DNA of 56,044 nt from contig JAVBMC010000051.1 of NCBI GenBank assembly GCA_031552845.1, positions 1-56,044 of the forward strand, given 5' to 3'. This DNA comes from JAVBMC01 sp031552845. Lineage in GTDB: Bacteria > Verrucomicrobiota > Kiritimatiellia > RFP12 > DVOR01. Below, piece after piece: positions 42,342 to 49,871 of this stretch. Positions within the stretch are counted from its first letter, which is position 1, and each line of letters starts with the position of its first letter. A program made the position numbers and the translations under genes. A model generated the notes under the pieces. The model ran no database searches and was not told where the DNA came from. It saw only the letters and a program-made list of their open reading frames with translations.

Positions 42342-43622
42342 TTATTCTGTTGGTGCTGCCGACACATCATCCAGAGGAAGGATCAGGGAGCCGCGCGGGA
42401 ATGTTTGGGAACTGGGGGGCTGTGTGTTTTTGTCTTTGGCTAGCCGGGCGTACTTCCAGAGCTGGCCTTTGTCGAGGAAGAGGCGCAAGGGGATCCATAG
42501 GGTAGTATCTGTTAATTTGTTCCATTCGTGATGCTTGGTCAGCATCGCCTCCATATCCTTGCGCAGTTCGGGCGTCAGTCGCTTGGGGGCATAGCTGGAG
42601 AAGTGTGGATTATAGCCGGAGAAGTACGGTTTATGGATTTGACAATAAATCGGCACGTAGGGCACAGGTAGAAAGGCGTAGGTTAAAAGGAGTGCAAAGA
42701 CGCAGGCAAACAGCCATGTCCAAGAACGGTGCGGAAATGTCTGGGTCACTTTGGTTGGTGGAGCGTTTCGCCCGCAGATGATGATGGCTATCGCCCAGCA
42801 AATATAGAAGAACGCCAGCGAGACGCATAAAGATATTTGGAACATAAAGGCGACTATATAGGGTAATGCCCCGCCGACTGCTCCACCCATTGCGCCGTAG
42901 AGGGCCTTTCGCCTCTGCCGTTCTATGAGGCCCGGCAAACTGCCTATACATGCGCCGGCGAAGCTCCATGGCACAGCTCCTATAAACGGAAGAAGCGGTG
43001 ATGACCAGCCTACCTTAAGTGCACAGAATCCAGCTCCCATGAGGCCAGCCCCCATCCCTATGTAGGATGCCACGCCTAATGTCAGAGTAAGACCTACGGT
43101 GCGGAGACGCGATGGCTGCGGCCCTGGGAGCGTCAGCCTGCGATTCAGCCAGAAGAATCCGCAAAGGATGAACGCAGCGATGATCGGTTTGTAAGCGATG
43201 TTGGTCACATTCATGACCTTGAACCGAGGGTGGGCGGCGAGTCCTGCGGAGTATGCGTGTTGAGCCGCTTCCAGTGCATCATGGCTTGAGACTTCAAGAA
43301 AGCGTCGCTTCAAATCAGGGTTGTGGAGTTCCGATAGACGCTCGGCGACTTCGTCTTGTGATAGCGTTGCATAATCTTTTTGGAGGTTCGTCAGCACCGC
43401 ACTGTCCTCTGCTATCGGCCACAGTTCCGTCTGTATCTCCCTCAGGCTGGGGATGATAATAGTTTCATTGAGCCCCCGAAATGTTATTGAAGAGAGCAAA
43501 CCGACAACCAGCGCCACCCAGACGACCTTATCGGCTGCGCATGCGAATCTTTGGAGTATGTTTTTTATGGGCGTCCTGTCGGAGGGAGTTGTGGAACATT
43601 CTGCTTGCGGATATTGTACCAT
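42342..43622 (-). CDS. Unknown multi-helix membrane protein (family member 1 of 3)
   Basis: 426 residues if translation starts at ATG 43622. The -10 box of the only visible promoter (TACAAT, 43618-43613) overlaps that ATG, so the transcript probably begins inside the frame. The paralogs align from codon 19, where this gene has ATA (43568) with AGGA upstream instead of ATG. The true start is therefore uncertain. The body has the family marks: LQKDYATLSQDEVAERLSELH, GSLPGLIERQRRKALYGAMGG, FPHRSWTW, YAPKRLTPELRKDM and EWNKLTDTTLWIPLRLFLDK. First gene of the six-gene operon. Confidence 0.82.
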   Translation of the reverse strand: MVQYPQAECSTTPSDRTPIKNILQRFACAADKVVWVALVVGLLSSITFRGLNETIIIPSLREIQTELWPIAEDSAVLTNLQKDYATLSQDEVAERLSELHNPDLKRRFLEVSSHDALEAAQHAYSAGLAAHPRFKVMNVTNIAYKPIIAAFILCGFFWLNRRLTLPGPQPSRLRTVGLTLTLGVASYIGMGAGLMGAGFCALKVGWSSPLLPFIGAVPWSFAGACIGSLPGLIERQRRKALYGAMGGAVGGALPYIVAFMFQISLCVSLAFFYICWAIAIIICGRNAPPTKVTQTFPHRSWTWLFACVFALLLTYAFLPVPYVPIYCQIHKPYFSGYNPHFSSYAPKRLTPELRKDMEAMLTKHHEWNKLTDTTLWIPLRLFLDKGQLWKYARLAKDKNTQPPSSQTFPRGSLILPLDDVSAAPTE

Positions 43623-43642
43623 AGTACAGCATGGGCGTGCAA
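43613..43642 (-). promoter_or_regulatory. Promoter of the membrane-protein/lipoprotein operon
   Basis: Minus strand TTGCAC (43642-43637), 18-bp spacer, TACAAT (43618-43613). The -10 box overlaps the first ATG of the frame. Confidence 0.6.
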
Positions 43643-43796
43643 GAGGATTGTTTTGGGAAGGGGGCGAAAGGGGAGTTGTGAAGGGAGTGGGAGGTGTTTG
43701 TAAGGCTGGATGGGGGGTGTCGCTAAGTTTGTAAGGGGGTGTTGGCGGGATGGTTGACGAACGTGGGAGCGATGGGCGTATGTTGTATCGCGTTGT

Positions 43797-43906
43797 CAGT
43801 AATGTTACTGTGGGCTGTCAGTAAGGTTACTCTCGGTTCGGAGTCACGTTACTCAGGGCGCTAAGTAATGTTACTGCAGGAGCTGAGTAACGTTACTGAC
43901 GTTCCT
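43797..43906. repeat. 22-bp-phased CAGTAA/TTACTG palindromic array
   Basis: Five units of exactly 22 bp start at 43797, 43819, 43841, 43863 and 43885. Each is a 14-bp palindrome of the type CAGTAACGTTACTG followed by 8 variable bases (TGGGCTGT, TCGGTTCG, AGGGCGCT, CAGGAGCT, ACGTTCCT). A degenerate sixth unit may start at 43907. The arms are kept and the spacer is free, which points to repeated binding sites or hairpins. Confidence 0.92.
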
Positions 43907-43948
43907 GTTATGATGGGTAACAAGGAGGCTGAGGCGCGAGGGTAGATG

Positions 43949-44007
43949 GGCTGATGCGGTGCGGCGGGTTTGGCGGAAGTGCCACAGGCATCTTTATGCC
44001 CTACCTG
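43949..44007 (+). repeat. Dispersed GCTGATGCGGTGCGGCG repeat, copy at 43.9 kb
   Basis: Same opening as the 14627 copy, with GTGCC-ACA-GGCAT and ATGCCCTACCT at the end. Confidence 0.7.
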
Positions 44008-44230
44008 AAGAGAAGTGGTAAGTAATAGGTGATAGGTAATAAGTTGAGAGGCTGACGCGATGGAGGGGTGTGGAAAGTTCACGCGGAGTCGCGGTGAGGA
44101 GAGGAGGTGGAGGGGTTGGCGCACGCAAGGAGATAAAGAGGATGCGCTAACGCACAATGCCGACGGGGACGCCGGTACTCCCAAAGGGAGGGGGGCTGAC
44201 GCACGAAGGAGGGAGAGGGGGTGGAAAAAT

Positions 44231-44258
44231 AAAAAAGGCGCGGGGTGCGCGCCTTTTT
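44231..44258 (-). terminator. Terminator of the FHA gene
   Basis: AAAAAGGCGCG (44232-44242) pairs with CGCGCCTTTTT (44248-44258), loop GGGTG. It could stop transcription from either side. Confidence 0.88.
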
Positions 44259-44289
44259 GTTGGGTCTTCTTCGGTGTTGTGCGTGGCGG

Positions 44290-44799
44290 TTAGCCGGCGG
44301 GGAAGAAGGCTTTGAAGAAGATGACGCCGGCGACGATGATGGCGATGCCGAGGAGGATGAAGATGATCGTCCAGATTTTCTTGGAGTCGCGGCGGGCTTT
44401 GAATTCTTTGGGGGTGGGGACTTTGATGGTGCCGTTCTTGGGGGCGATGACGATGGTGGTGCGGGGGACGGATTCCATCGAGGAGATGAGCGAGGGGTTG
44501 CCTTGGGGGAGGTCGTCGCCTTCGAGTACCGTGGGGACGTCGCCGAGGGAGACGACGTCGTTGCGGAAGACGGCCGTCATGCGGATGGGTTCGCCATTGA
44601 CTTTGGTGCCGTTGGTGGAGTCGAGGTCGCGCACGCGGACGGCTTCGGGGGTGACTTCGATCTCGCAGTGGAAGCTGGAGACGGATGGGTTGTTGATGAC
44701 GATGTCGTTGATCTCGTTGCGCCCAACGCGGAGGATGGGTTTGTTGAGTTCGAATTTTGTGCCTTTGCCGGGACCGTCAACTATTGTTAAATATGCCAT
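44290..44799 (-). CDS. FHA-domain protein with C-terminal membrane anchor
   Basis: 169 residues. An FHA domain covers about 1-95, with the phosphothreonine-binding residues in RVGRNEINDIVINNPSVSSFHC and STNGTKVNGEPI. A linker with polar and proline residues follows. One transmembrane helix at about 143-163 (IWTIIFILLGIAIIVAGVIF) leaves only a few residues outside. The domain should bind phosphorylated partner proteins at the cytoplasmic face; no kinase is encoded nearby in this window. Own promoter at 44835-44863 and terminator at 44231-44258, so it is monocistronic. Confidence 0.92.
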   Translation of the reverse strand: MAYLTIVDGPGKGTKFELNKPILRVGRNEINDIVINNPSVSSFHCEIEVTPEAVRVRDLDSTNGTKVNGEPIRMTAVFRNDVVSLGDVPTVLEGDDLPQGNPSLISSMESVPRTTIVIAPKNGTIKVPTPKEFKARRDSKKIWTIIFILLGIAIIVAGVIFFKAFFPAG

Positions 44800-44834
44800 A
44801 ATTCACCTAAAATGCTTGCGGAAAGCGTTGTTTG

Positions 44835-44863
44835 ATAGTATCATATTCAGAGGGCGGGGTCAA
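44835..44863 (-). promoter_or_regulatory. FHA gene promoter
   Basis: Minus strand TTGACC (44863-44858), 17-bp spacer, TACTAT (44840-44835). Confidence 0.75.
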
Positions 44864-44873
44864 CTTCTTTTAA

Positions 44874-45230
44874 ATGGTGATGAAATATATTGTTTTACAG
44901 GGTGTTTCGGGTGCGGTTTTGGTGCGGGCGGAGCTGGCGGTTTCGTTGTGGGAACGGATGAGGGGTTTGTTGGGGCGTAGGGAGTTGGGTGCGGAGGAGG
45001 GGTTGTTGATTGAGCGGTGCGGGGCGGTGCATACGGTGGGGATGGGGTTTGGGATTGATGTGGTGTTTTTTGACGGGGGATGGAGGGTGTGCCGGGTGGT
45101 GAGGGGGGTGAGGCCGGGGCGGTTGTGTGTGTCTGGGGGGTGGGGAGCGAAGCGGGTGTTGGAGCTGGCAGAGGGGTCGGCGGTGACGGAGCGGTTTGCG
45201 GTGGGGGATGTGATTTTGCCTTTTCAGTAA
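44874..45230 (+). CDS. DUF192 protein
   Basis: 118 residues covering a single DUF192 domain: ELAVSLWERMRGLLGRREL, GLLIERCGAVHTVGMGFGIDVVFFD and GAKRVLELAEGSA. The function of DUF192 is not established. ATG 44874 and the in-frame ATG 44880 are both possible, neither with a strong ribosome site. The coding strand is very G-rich. It is divergent from the FHA gene and stops 18 bases before the ispD promoter begins. Confidence 0.88.
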   Translation: MVMKYIVLQGVSGAVLVRAELAVSLWERMRGLLGRRELGAEEGLLIERCGAVHTVGMGFGIDVVFFDGGWRVCRVVRGVRPGRLCVSGGWGAKRVLELAEGSAVTERFAVGDVILPFQ

Positions 45231-45248
45231 GGCGGGGGGTATTCGCGC

Positions 45249-45277
45249 TTGACTTTATGCGCCGGGTGGGGCATACT
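45249..45277 (+). promoter_or_regulatory. ispD promoter
   Basis: TTGACT 45249-45254, 17-bp spacer, CATACT 45272-45277; the ATG is at 45320. Confidence 0.7.
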
Positions 45278-45319
45278 GTACCGTACGACGTATTCGTCAA
45301 ATTTATCGGGGGTAGGGTT

Positions 45320-46012
45320 ATGGTTACTGGTATTATCATTGCCGGGGGGCGCAGCGAGCGCATGGGCAAGGCGGGTGTGGATAAGTGTTTTTTGACGCTG
45401 GGGCCGCGGCCGGTGGTGGTGTGGTCGTTGCTGGCGTTTCAGACGTGCGAGCAGATTGATCAGATCGTTCTGGTGACGCGTAAGGAGCAGATGAACGCGG
45501 CGCGGATTTTGATTACGATGTTTGGCCTGTCGAAGCTGGCTCATATTGTGGCCGGGGGGAAGAACCGGCAGGAGTCGGTGATGGCGGGTTTGAAGGCGAT
45601 GGATCCGGATACGCGGTTTGTGTGCATCCATGATGGTGCGCGGCCGTGCGTGAAGCCGGAGCTGATTACGGCGACGGTGGAGTCGGCGAAGAAACATGAC
45701 TCGGGCGTTGCGGCGTCGCGGATTACCGACACGGTGAAGATGGTGGGCGCCGAGGGCGTGGTTTCGAAGACGTTGGACCGGAGCGTGCTGTGGGCGGTGC
45801 AGACGCCGCAGGCGTTTAAGGCGACGTCGATCCAGAAGGCGTATCAGCATGTGGTGTCGAAGAAGCAGAAGGTGACGGACGACGCGGGTGCGATGGAAGC
45901 AGCCGGAATGCCGGTGCGCGTGGTGGAGTGGAATGAGTGTAACTTGAAGATTACGCATGCAGCGGACTTGGGGATCGCCGCGGCGGTGCTGCAGCTGACG
46001 CCTCAGTTTTAG
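45320..46012 (+). CDS. ispD: 2-C-methyl-D-erythritol 4-phosphate cytidylyltransferase
   Basis: 230 residues, normal length. It joins CTP and methylerythritol phosphate to form CDP-ME in the non-mevalonate isoprenoid pathway. Landmarks are GIIIAGGRSERMGK with the CTP-binding Arg and Lys, VAGGKNRQESVMAGL, CIHDGARPCV, GVAASRITDTVK, LWAVQTPQAF and TDDAGAMEAAG. The open frame reaches back to 45080, but ATG 45320 follows the promoter and gives the standard start. The metallophosphoesterase begins 12 bases on. Confidence 0.95.
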   Translation: MVTGIIIAGGRSERMGKAGVDKCFLTLGPRPVVVWSLLAFQTCEQIDQIVLVTRKEQMNAARILITMFGLSKLAHIVAGGKNRQESVMAGLKAMDPDTRFVCIHDGARPCVKPELITATVESAKKHDSGVAASRITDTVKMVGAEGVVSKTLDRSVLWAVQTPQAFKATSIQKAYQHVVSKKQKVTDDAGAMEAAGMPVRVVEWNECNLKITHAADLGIAAAVLQLTPQF

Positions 46013-46024
46013 TTTGTATTATAT

Positions 46025-46759
46025 ATGGAAAAGAAGTACGCGATTCTGGCCGACATTCATTCGAATTATGAGGCGTTGACGGCGGTGTTGGAGGATGCCC
46101 GTTCCCAAGGAGTGACGGACTTCCTGTGCGCCGGCGACGTGGTGGGCTATAACGCGAATCCTTCCGAGTGCGTGAAGATCATCCGCGAGCTGGGGTGTCC
46201 AGTGGTGTGCGGGAATCATGACCATTACTGCTCGCACGAGGCGCCGCCGTTGGACGACTTCCAGCCGCATGCGGCGAGCGTGATTGCTTGGACGCGGCGT
46301 CAATTGGCTTCGGATGAAATTGACTGGCTGGCGAACCTGCCGTATACCAAGGTGATGTCGGGCATTGCGCTGGTGCATAGCACGATGGATGCGCCGGAAC
46401 GCTGGGGATATGTGTTTGATGCGTTCATGGCCGAGGCGAACTTCAACTACCAGAACACGCCGATCTGCTTTCATGGGCACACACACGTGCCGGTTATTTT
46501 CGAGATGAAGCGTGATACGGTCCTGCGGACGGATCCGGTAGACTGCAAGCTCGTGCTGGGCAGCAAGTATTTTGTCAACGTCGGCAGCGTCGGCCAGCCG
46601 CGCGATGGAGACCCGCGCAGTTCCTACGTGACCTATGCGCCGAAGACCCGCGAGCTGCAATTCCATCGCGTGGTGTATGATATTGAAACGGCGATGCAGA
46701 AGAATCTGGCCGCCGGATTACCGGAACGCTTGGCGCTCCGCTTAGGCTTGGGCAAGTAG
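46025..46759 (+). CDS. YfcE/MJ0936-type metallophosphoesterase
   Basis: 244 residues. The calcineurin-like metal motifs are complete: ILADIHSNYEAL (about 7-18), GDVVGYNANP, CGNHDHY, LVHSTMD and FHGHTHVP (about 155). The NVGSVGQPRDGDPRSSY segment is typical of the cytoplasmic phosphodiesterases related to diadenosine tetraphosphatase and YfcE. The natural substrate cannot be told. It is the second gene after ispD and ends 3 bases before the convergent rsmI gene, leaving no room for separate terminators. Confidence 0.92.
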   Translation: MEKKYAILADIHSNYEALTAVLEDARSQGVTDFLCAGDVVGYNANPSECVKIIRELGCPVVCGNHDHYCSHEAPPLDDFQPHAASVIAWTRRQLASDEIDWLANLPYTKVMSGIALVHSTMDAPERWGYVFDAFMAEANFNYQNTPICFHGHTHVPVIFEMKRDTVLRTDPVDCKLVLGSKYFVNVGSVGQPRDGDPRSSYVTYAPKTRELQFHRVVYDIETAMQKNLAAGLPERLALRLGLGK

Positions 46760-46762
46760 GCG

Positions 46763-47488
46763 TCAGCCTTCTTCGCCTTCGCCGTGCTCTTCGTCCTCGG
46801 CGTCTTCCACAGTAAATTTAGGATTGGCGCCGGCGATGACGAATGCAATCTCGCCTTTGACCTTCTTCTCCTTATAACGCGCCGCAAGATCGCCGAGCGT
46901 GTCACGGTCGATGTGTTCGTGTAACTTCGTCAACTCAAAGCAGACGGCGGCTTCGCGGTTACCGAGTACTTGATAGGCGGCCTCTAGCGATTTACCGAGG
47001 CGGAAGGGCGATTCAAAACAAATGAGCGTGTGTGCGGCGTTCTTCTCATCCTCAAAGAAACGCGCCAATGCGCCGGGTTTGCGCGGAGGGAAGCCTTTGA
47101 ATGTGTAGCTGGAAGTCGGCAAGCCGGAGTAGAGCAGGGCGAGATCAACCGCCGATGCGCCGGGCAGTACGGTATAGGGTAGGTTACGTTGTGCCATCAG
47201 GCGAATGAGGCGGTAACCGGGATCGCTGATGCCAGGATAGCCGCCGTCGGAGCAGAGCGCGACAGTGCGCCCGGCTTCGAGGTGGCGGATAATCTGTTCA
47301 CCTGCGCGGTCTTCGTTACCTTGGCGGTAAGAAATCATTTCCGGACGCGGGATGTTGTGCGCGGTGAGCAGCTGCCACGTACGGCGGGTATCCTCGCAAG
47401 CCAGCACATCGGCAGTCTTGAGCGCGTCTAAAGCTCGGGGTGTGAGGTCGGCGAGATTGCCGATGGGAGTTGCCACGATGTAGAGCAT
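46763..47488 (-). CDS. rsmI: 16S rRNA (cytidine1402-2'-O)-methyltransferase
   Basis: 241 residues. A tetrapyrrole-methylase-fold enzyme that 2'-O-methylates C1402 of 16S rRNA. Landmarks are LYIVATPIGNLADLTPRAL, ACEDTRRTWQLL, ALCSDGGYPGISDPGY, VLPGASAVDLALLYSGL, FKGFPPRK and FESPFRLGKSL. ATG 47488 gives the classic N-terminus and lies inside hflX, overlapping it by 61 bases in a different frame. The final residues are acidic (EDAEDEEHGEGEEG), unusual for the family. Confidence 0.95.
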   Translation of the reverse strand: MLYIVATPIGNLADLTPRALDALKTADVLACEDTRRTWQLLTAHNIPRPEMISYRQGNEDRAGEQIIRHLEAGRTVALCSDGGYPGISDPGYRLIRLMAQRNLPYTVLPGASAVDLALLYSGLPTSSYTFKGFPPRKPGALARFFEDEKNAAHTLICFESPFRLGKSLEAAYQVLGNREAAVCFELTKLHEHIDRDTLGDLAARYKEKKVKGEIAFVIAGANPKFTVEDAEDEEHGEGEEG

Positions 47489-48612
47489 TTGTTGAGTTCC
47501 TGGATGATGGCTTGTTTGAGCGTGTCGAGGCCGTAGCCCGTCTTCGCAGAGACCGGTAGGGCCGATGAGAGATTGCAGAATTGCAGCTTGCCTGCTTCGT
47601 GCAGCGGCGCCAAGTGGTGAAGCGTTGCTTCGGCGGCGTCGGGCTGGTCGCATTTGTTCAGCACGAGCAGGCCGGGCACTTTGTCGGCGCCGATCTCGCG
47701 GAGCGTTTCGTAGCAGACGGCGATATGGTTCTCAACGTGCGGATGCGAGGCATCGACAGTGATGATCAGCAGGTCGGCTTGCGAAGCGACGGCGAGGGTT
47801 GAGCGGAATGAAGCGACGAGTCCGTGCGGCAGGTTGCGGATGAAACCGACGGTATCGGAGAGCAGCACGCGGCGTCCCGGCGCCAACCACGCCAGACGGG
47901 TTTTAGTGTCGAGCGTCGCGAAGAGGCGGTCGTCGACATAGGCATCCGAACCGGAGAGCGTGTTGAGCAGGGTGGACTTGCCGGCGTTGGTGTAGCCGAT
48001 GAGGCAGACGAGCGGAAAGTCGCGGTGCGTCTTGCGTCCGGCTTCGCGGCGTTCAATGGCTTCGAGTTTGGCACGCAGGTCGGCGATGCGACGGCGGAGC
48101 GGTTCGTTGCGGAGCTGCAGGTGGCTCTCACCGGGGCCGCGCATACCGGTGCCGGCGCGGAAGCGTTGCTGGGCTTCGAGTACGGGGATGCGGGAGAGGG
48201 CGAATTCGGTTTGTGCGAGCTCGACTTGGATCTGCGCTTCGGATGTGCGGGCGCGTCGCGCGAAGATTTGCAAGATGACTTCGCGGCGGTCCATGACGCG
48301 AACCTGAAGACGTGCTTGCAGGTTGTGCGCTTGGATGGCGGTGAGCTCGTTGTCAAAGATGATGGTGTCGGCGCCGCTGGTTTGCTGCAGCGTATGAAGG
48401 TCGTCCACTTTGCCATCACCGAGCAGTGTGCCGCCGTCAGGTTTGGGGCGGCGCTGTACCAGTTGGCCGACGGCTTCAATGCCGGCAGTGTCGGCGAGAC
48501 GTGCGAGCTCTGCAAATGAGTCGGCGGCCTCTTCCGGATCCATACGTCCGTGGATGAGCTGTGCGAGGACAGCGCGTTCGGTCTTTTCAGTCTCGTGTAG
48601 TTTTACCGGCAT
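47428..48612 (-). CDS. hflX: HflX-type GTPase
   Basis: 394 residues. A ribosome-associated GTPase that in other bacteria splits stalled or hibernating ribosomes. The N-terminal glycine-rich part has GGTLLGDGKVDDL and DNELTAIQAHNLQ, followed by RMGxGESHLQLR-like GMRGPGESHLQLR. The G domain has G1 GYTNAGKST, G3 DTVGF and G4 NKCD, with G2 Thr in FATLDTKTR. It overlaps the tatD-like gene by 10 bases upstream and rsmI by 61 bases downstream, so the three genes form one tightly packed operon linked to ribosome quality. Confidence 0.96.
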   Translation of the reverse strand: MPVKLHETEKTERAVLAQLIHGRMDPEEAADSFAELARLADTAGIEAVGQLVQRRPKPDGGTLLGDGKVDDLHTLQQTSGADTIIFDNELTAIQAHNLQARLQVRVMDRREVILQIFARRARTSEAQIQVELAQTEFALSRIPVLEAQQRFRAGTGMRGPGESHLQLRNEPLRRRIADLRAKLEAIERREAGRKTHRDFPLVCLIGYTNAGKSTLLNTLSGSDAYVDDRLFATLDTKTRLAWLAPGRRVLLSDTVGFIRNLPHGLVASFRSTLAVASQADLLIITVDASHPHVENHIAVCYETLREIGADKVPGLLVLNKCDQPDAAEATLHHLAPLHEAGKLQFCNLSSALPVSAKTGYGLDTLKQAIIQELNKCSTSWQLPSAISPTSHPEL

Positions 48613-49304
48613 GAGTAGAATTCCTTTGCCGCTTGCGTGGTGGAGGCTTCGATTGCTTGCGGCGTGGTGTTGCGGAGTGTTGCGAGTGTTTGGATGATGT
48701 TGCGTAGGAGCGCGAGGCGCTCGTTGTCTTCGGCATCGGTTTCGATTAAGAGTTTATCGCTTGGAATCTGCGCGGCAAGTGCGCGGAGTTTGACGGCGTT
48801 GGTGTTAAGCACCATGGGGCCAATGGAGTAAAATGCACCGAGCGCCTGCGCTGCTTTGAGATGCACTTCGGCGCCGGAGAAAGAGTGCAGCAGGATTGCG
48901 CGCGGCGGCAGGCGTTTGAGGGTTTGCAGTACGCCGTCCCATGTGCGTGCGCCGTGGATGATGACTGCGCGGTTGAGGCGGCGGGCGAGATGGAGCTGCT
49001 GTTCAAAGGTTTGCTGTTGAATATCCGGTGCAACGTCCTTGCGCAGGCCGCAGAGTCCGCATTCGCCGACGGGCGCCTGGGGATATTGGATGAGAAATTG
49101 CTCGAGCATTTCAAGCGGTTGATCGGCATACCACGGATGAAGCCCGAATGCCGGGAGGAGCGTCACGCTGTCCGGTTGTGCCGCAGCTTGCGCGAGGCAC
49201 TGCCAGTCGCTTGGGTTGATTGCGCAGGAGGCAATGTGGGTGAGCCCTTGTGGATAGGGGTGGGGCAGCGGTGCCGCGTGAATATGTGTATGCGCATCAA
49301 TCAT
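48603..49304 (-). CDS. TatD-family metal-dependent hydrolase
   Basis: 233 residues. The metal ligands of the TatD amidohydrolase group are seen: DAHTHIH at the start, GECGL (about 76), VIIHGARTWDG (the usual H-x-R/H-x-A/D region), LLHSFSGAE and LIETDAED (about 188). Related proteins are DNases or quality-control hydrolases; substrate unassigned. The last third is shorter than in E. coli TatD. AGAGGGG seven bases before the ATG is a good ribosome site. First gene of tatD-hflX-rsmI. Confidence 0.9.
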   Translation of the reverse strand: MIDAHTHIHAAPLPHPYPQGLTHIASCAINPSDWQCLAQAAAQPDSVTLLPAFGLHPWYADQPLEMLEQFLIQYPQAPVGECGLCGLRKDVAPDIQQQTFEQQLHLARRLNRAVIIHGARTWDGVLQTLKRLPPRAILLHSFSGAEVHLKAAQALGAFYSIGPMVLNTNAVKLRALAAQIPSDKLLIETDAEDNERLALLRNIIQTLATLRNTTPQAIEASTTQAAKEFYSCR

Positions 49305-49323
49305 TGCATACCCCTCTGAAACA

Positions 49324-49360
49324 GTTCACCCCTGCCGGTTTTGACCAGACAGGGGTGAAC
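49324..49360 (-). terminator. Hairpin after the histone-like gene
   Basis: GTTCACCCCTG (49324-49334) pairs perfectly with CAGGGGTGAAC (49350-49360). The T-run is weak, so it may be a terminator or a leader structure of the tatD-like gene. Confidence 0.65.
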
Positions 49361-49382
49361 ACTATTCGCATAAGCGTGATGC

Positions 49383-49631
49383 TTACTTCTTAGCAGCTGC
49401 CTTCTTAGCAGGAGCCTTCTTGGCCGGAGCCTTAGCGACGACCTTCTTAGCAGGAGCTGCCTTCTTGGCCGGAGCCTTAACGGCGCACTTAGCTGCACAT
49501 GCCTTGGTTGCGCATGCCTTCTTGGCGGGAGCTGCCTTCTTAGCCGGAGCCTTCTTAGCGACTACTGCCTTCTTGACGGGAGCCTTCTTAGCTACTGCCT
49601 TCTTGGCGGGAGCTGCTTTCTTGAGGGCCAT
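49383..49631 (-). CDS. Histone H1-like lysine/alanine-rich protein
   Basis: 82 residues made almost only of Lys, Ala, Pro and Val in repeating AKKA, APAKK and PVKK units, like eukaryotic H1 tails and chlamydial Hc proteins. It should bind DNA without sequence preference and help compact the nucleoid. A cluster of three Cys (about residues 39, 44 and 48; KACATKACAAKCAV) is unusual and could cross-link. AAAGGAA precedes the ATG and a strong promoter lies about 100 bases upstream, consistent with an abundant protein. Confidence 0.9.
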   Translation of the reverse strand: MALKKAAPAKKAVAKKAPVKKAVVAKKAPAKKAAPAKKACATKACAAKCAVKAPAKKAAPAKKVVAKAPAKKAPAKKAAAKK

Positions 49632-49729
49632 AACTGTTCCTTTCGTTGTGAGGCTTGGTGCTTTTCACTGCGGCGATGACCCACGTCAGGCCGTGTGAGA
49701 AACATGGATGTCCAAGTCTCTTGGGATTT

Positions 49730-49758
49730 ATAATACGATATTTCATTTCTTAATGCAA
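49730..49758 (-). promoter_or_regulatory. Promoter of the histone-like gene
   Basis: Minus strand TTGCAT (49758-49753), 17-bp spacer, TATTAT (49735-49730), in an AT-rich setting. It leaves a leader of about 90 bases. Confidence 0.75.
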
Positions 49759-49798
49759 GTGTATTTGAAAAATATAATTTATTCTTTTCAAATCTCTC

Positions 49799-49827
49799 TT
49801 GTCGTTTGCGGCGAAAGATGTTAAAGT
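49799..49827 (+). promoter_or_regulatory. parE promoter
   Basis: TTGTCG 49799-49804, 17-bp spacer, TAAAGT 49822-49827; the ATG is at 49872. Confidence 0.5.
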
Positions 49828-49871
49828 AGTCGCAACACCGAACGCGCGGCAGATTATACGGAAAGATTCCC

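Larger units (their letters stand above)
43623..44289. other. Gene-free stretch with phased array and dispersed repeats
   Basis: 667 bases without a supported gene. It contains the 22-bp array (43797-43906), the dispersed repeat (43949-44007), GTAATAGGTGATAGG units (44019-44043), a TTCACGCGGAGTCGCGG motif near 44078, a CCGACGGGGACGCCGG motif shared with 14712-14732, and the terminator at 44231-44258. Confidence 0.65.
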
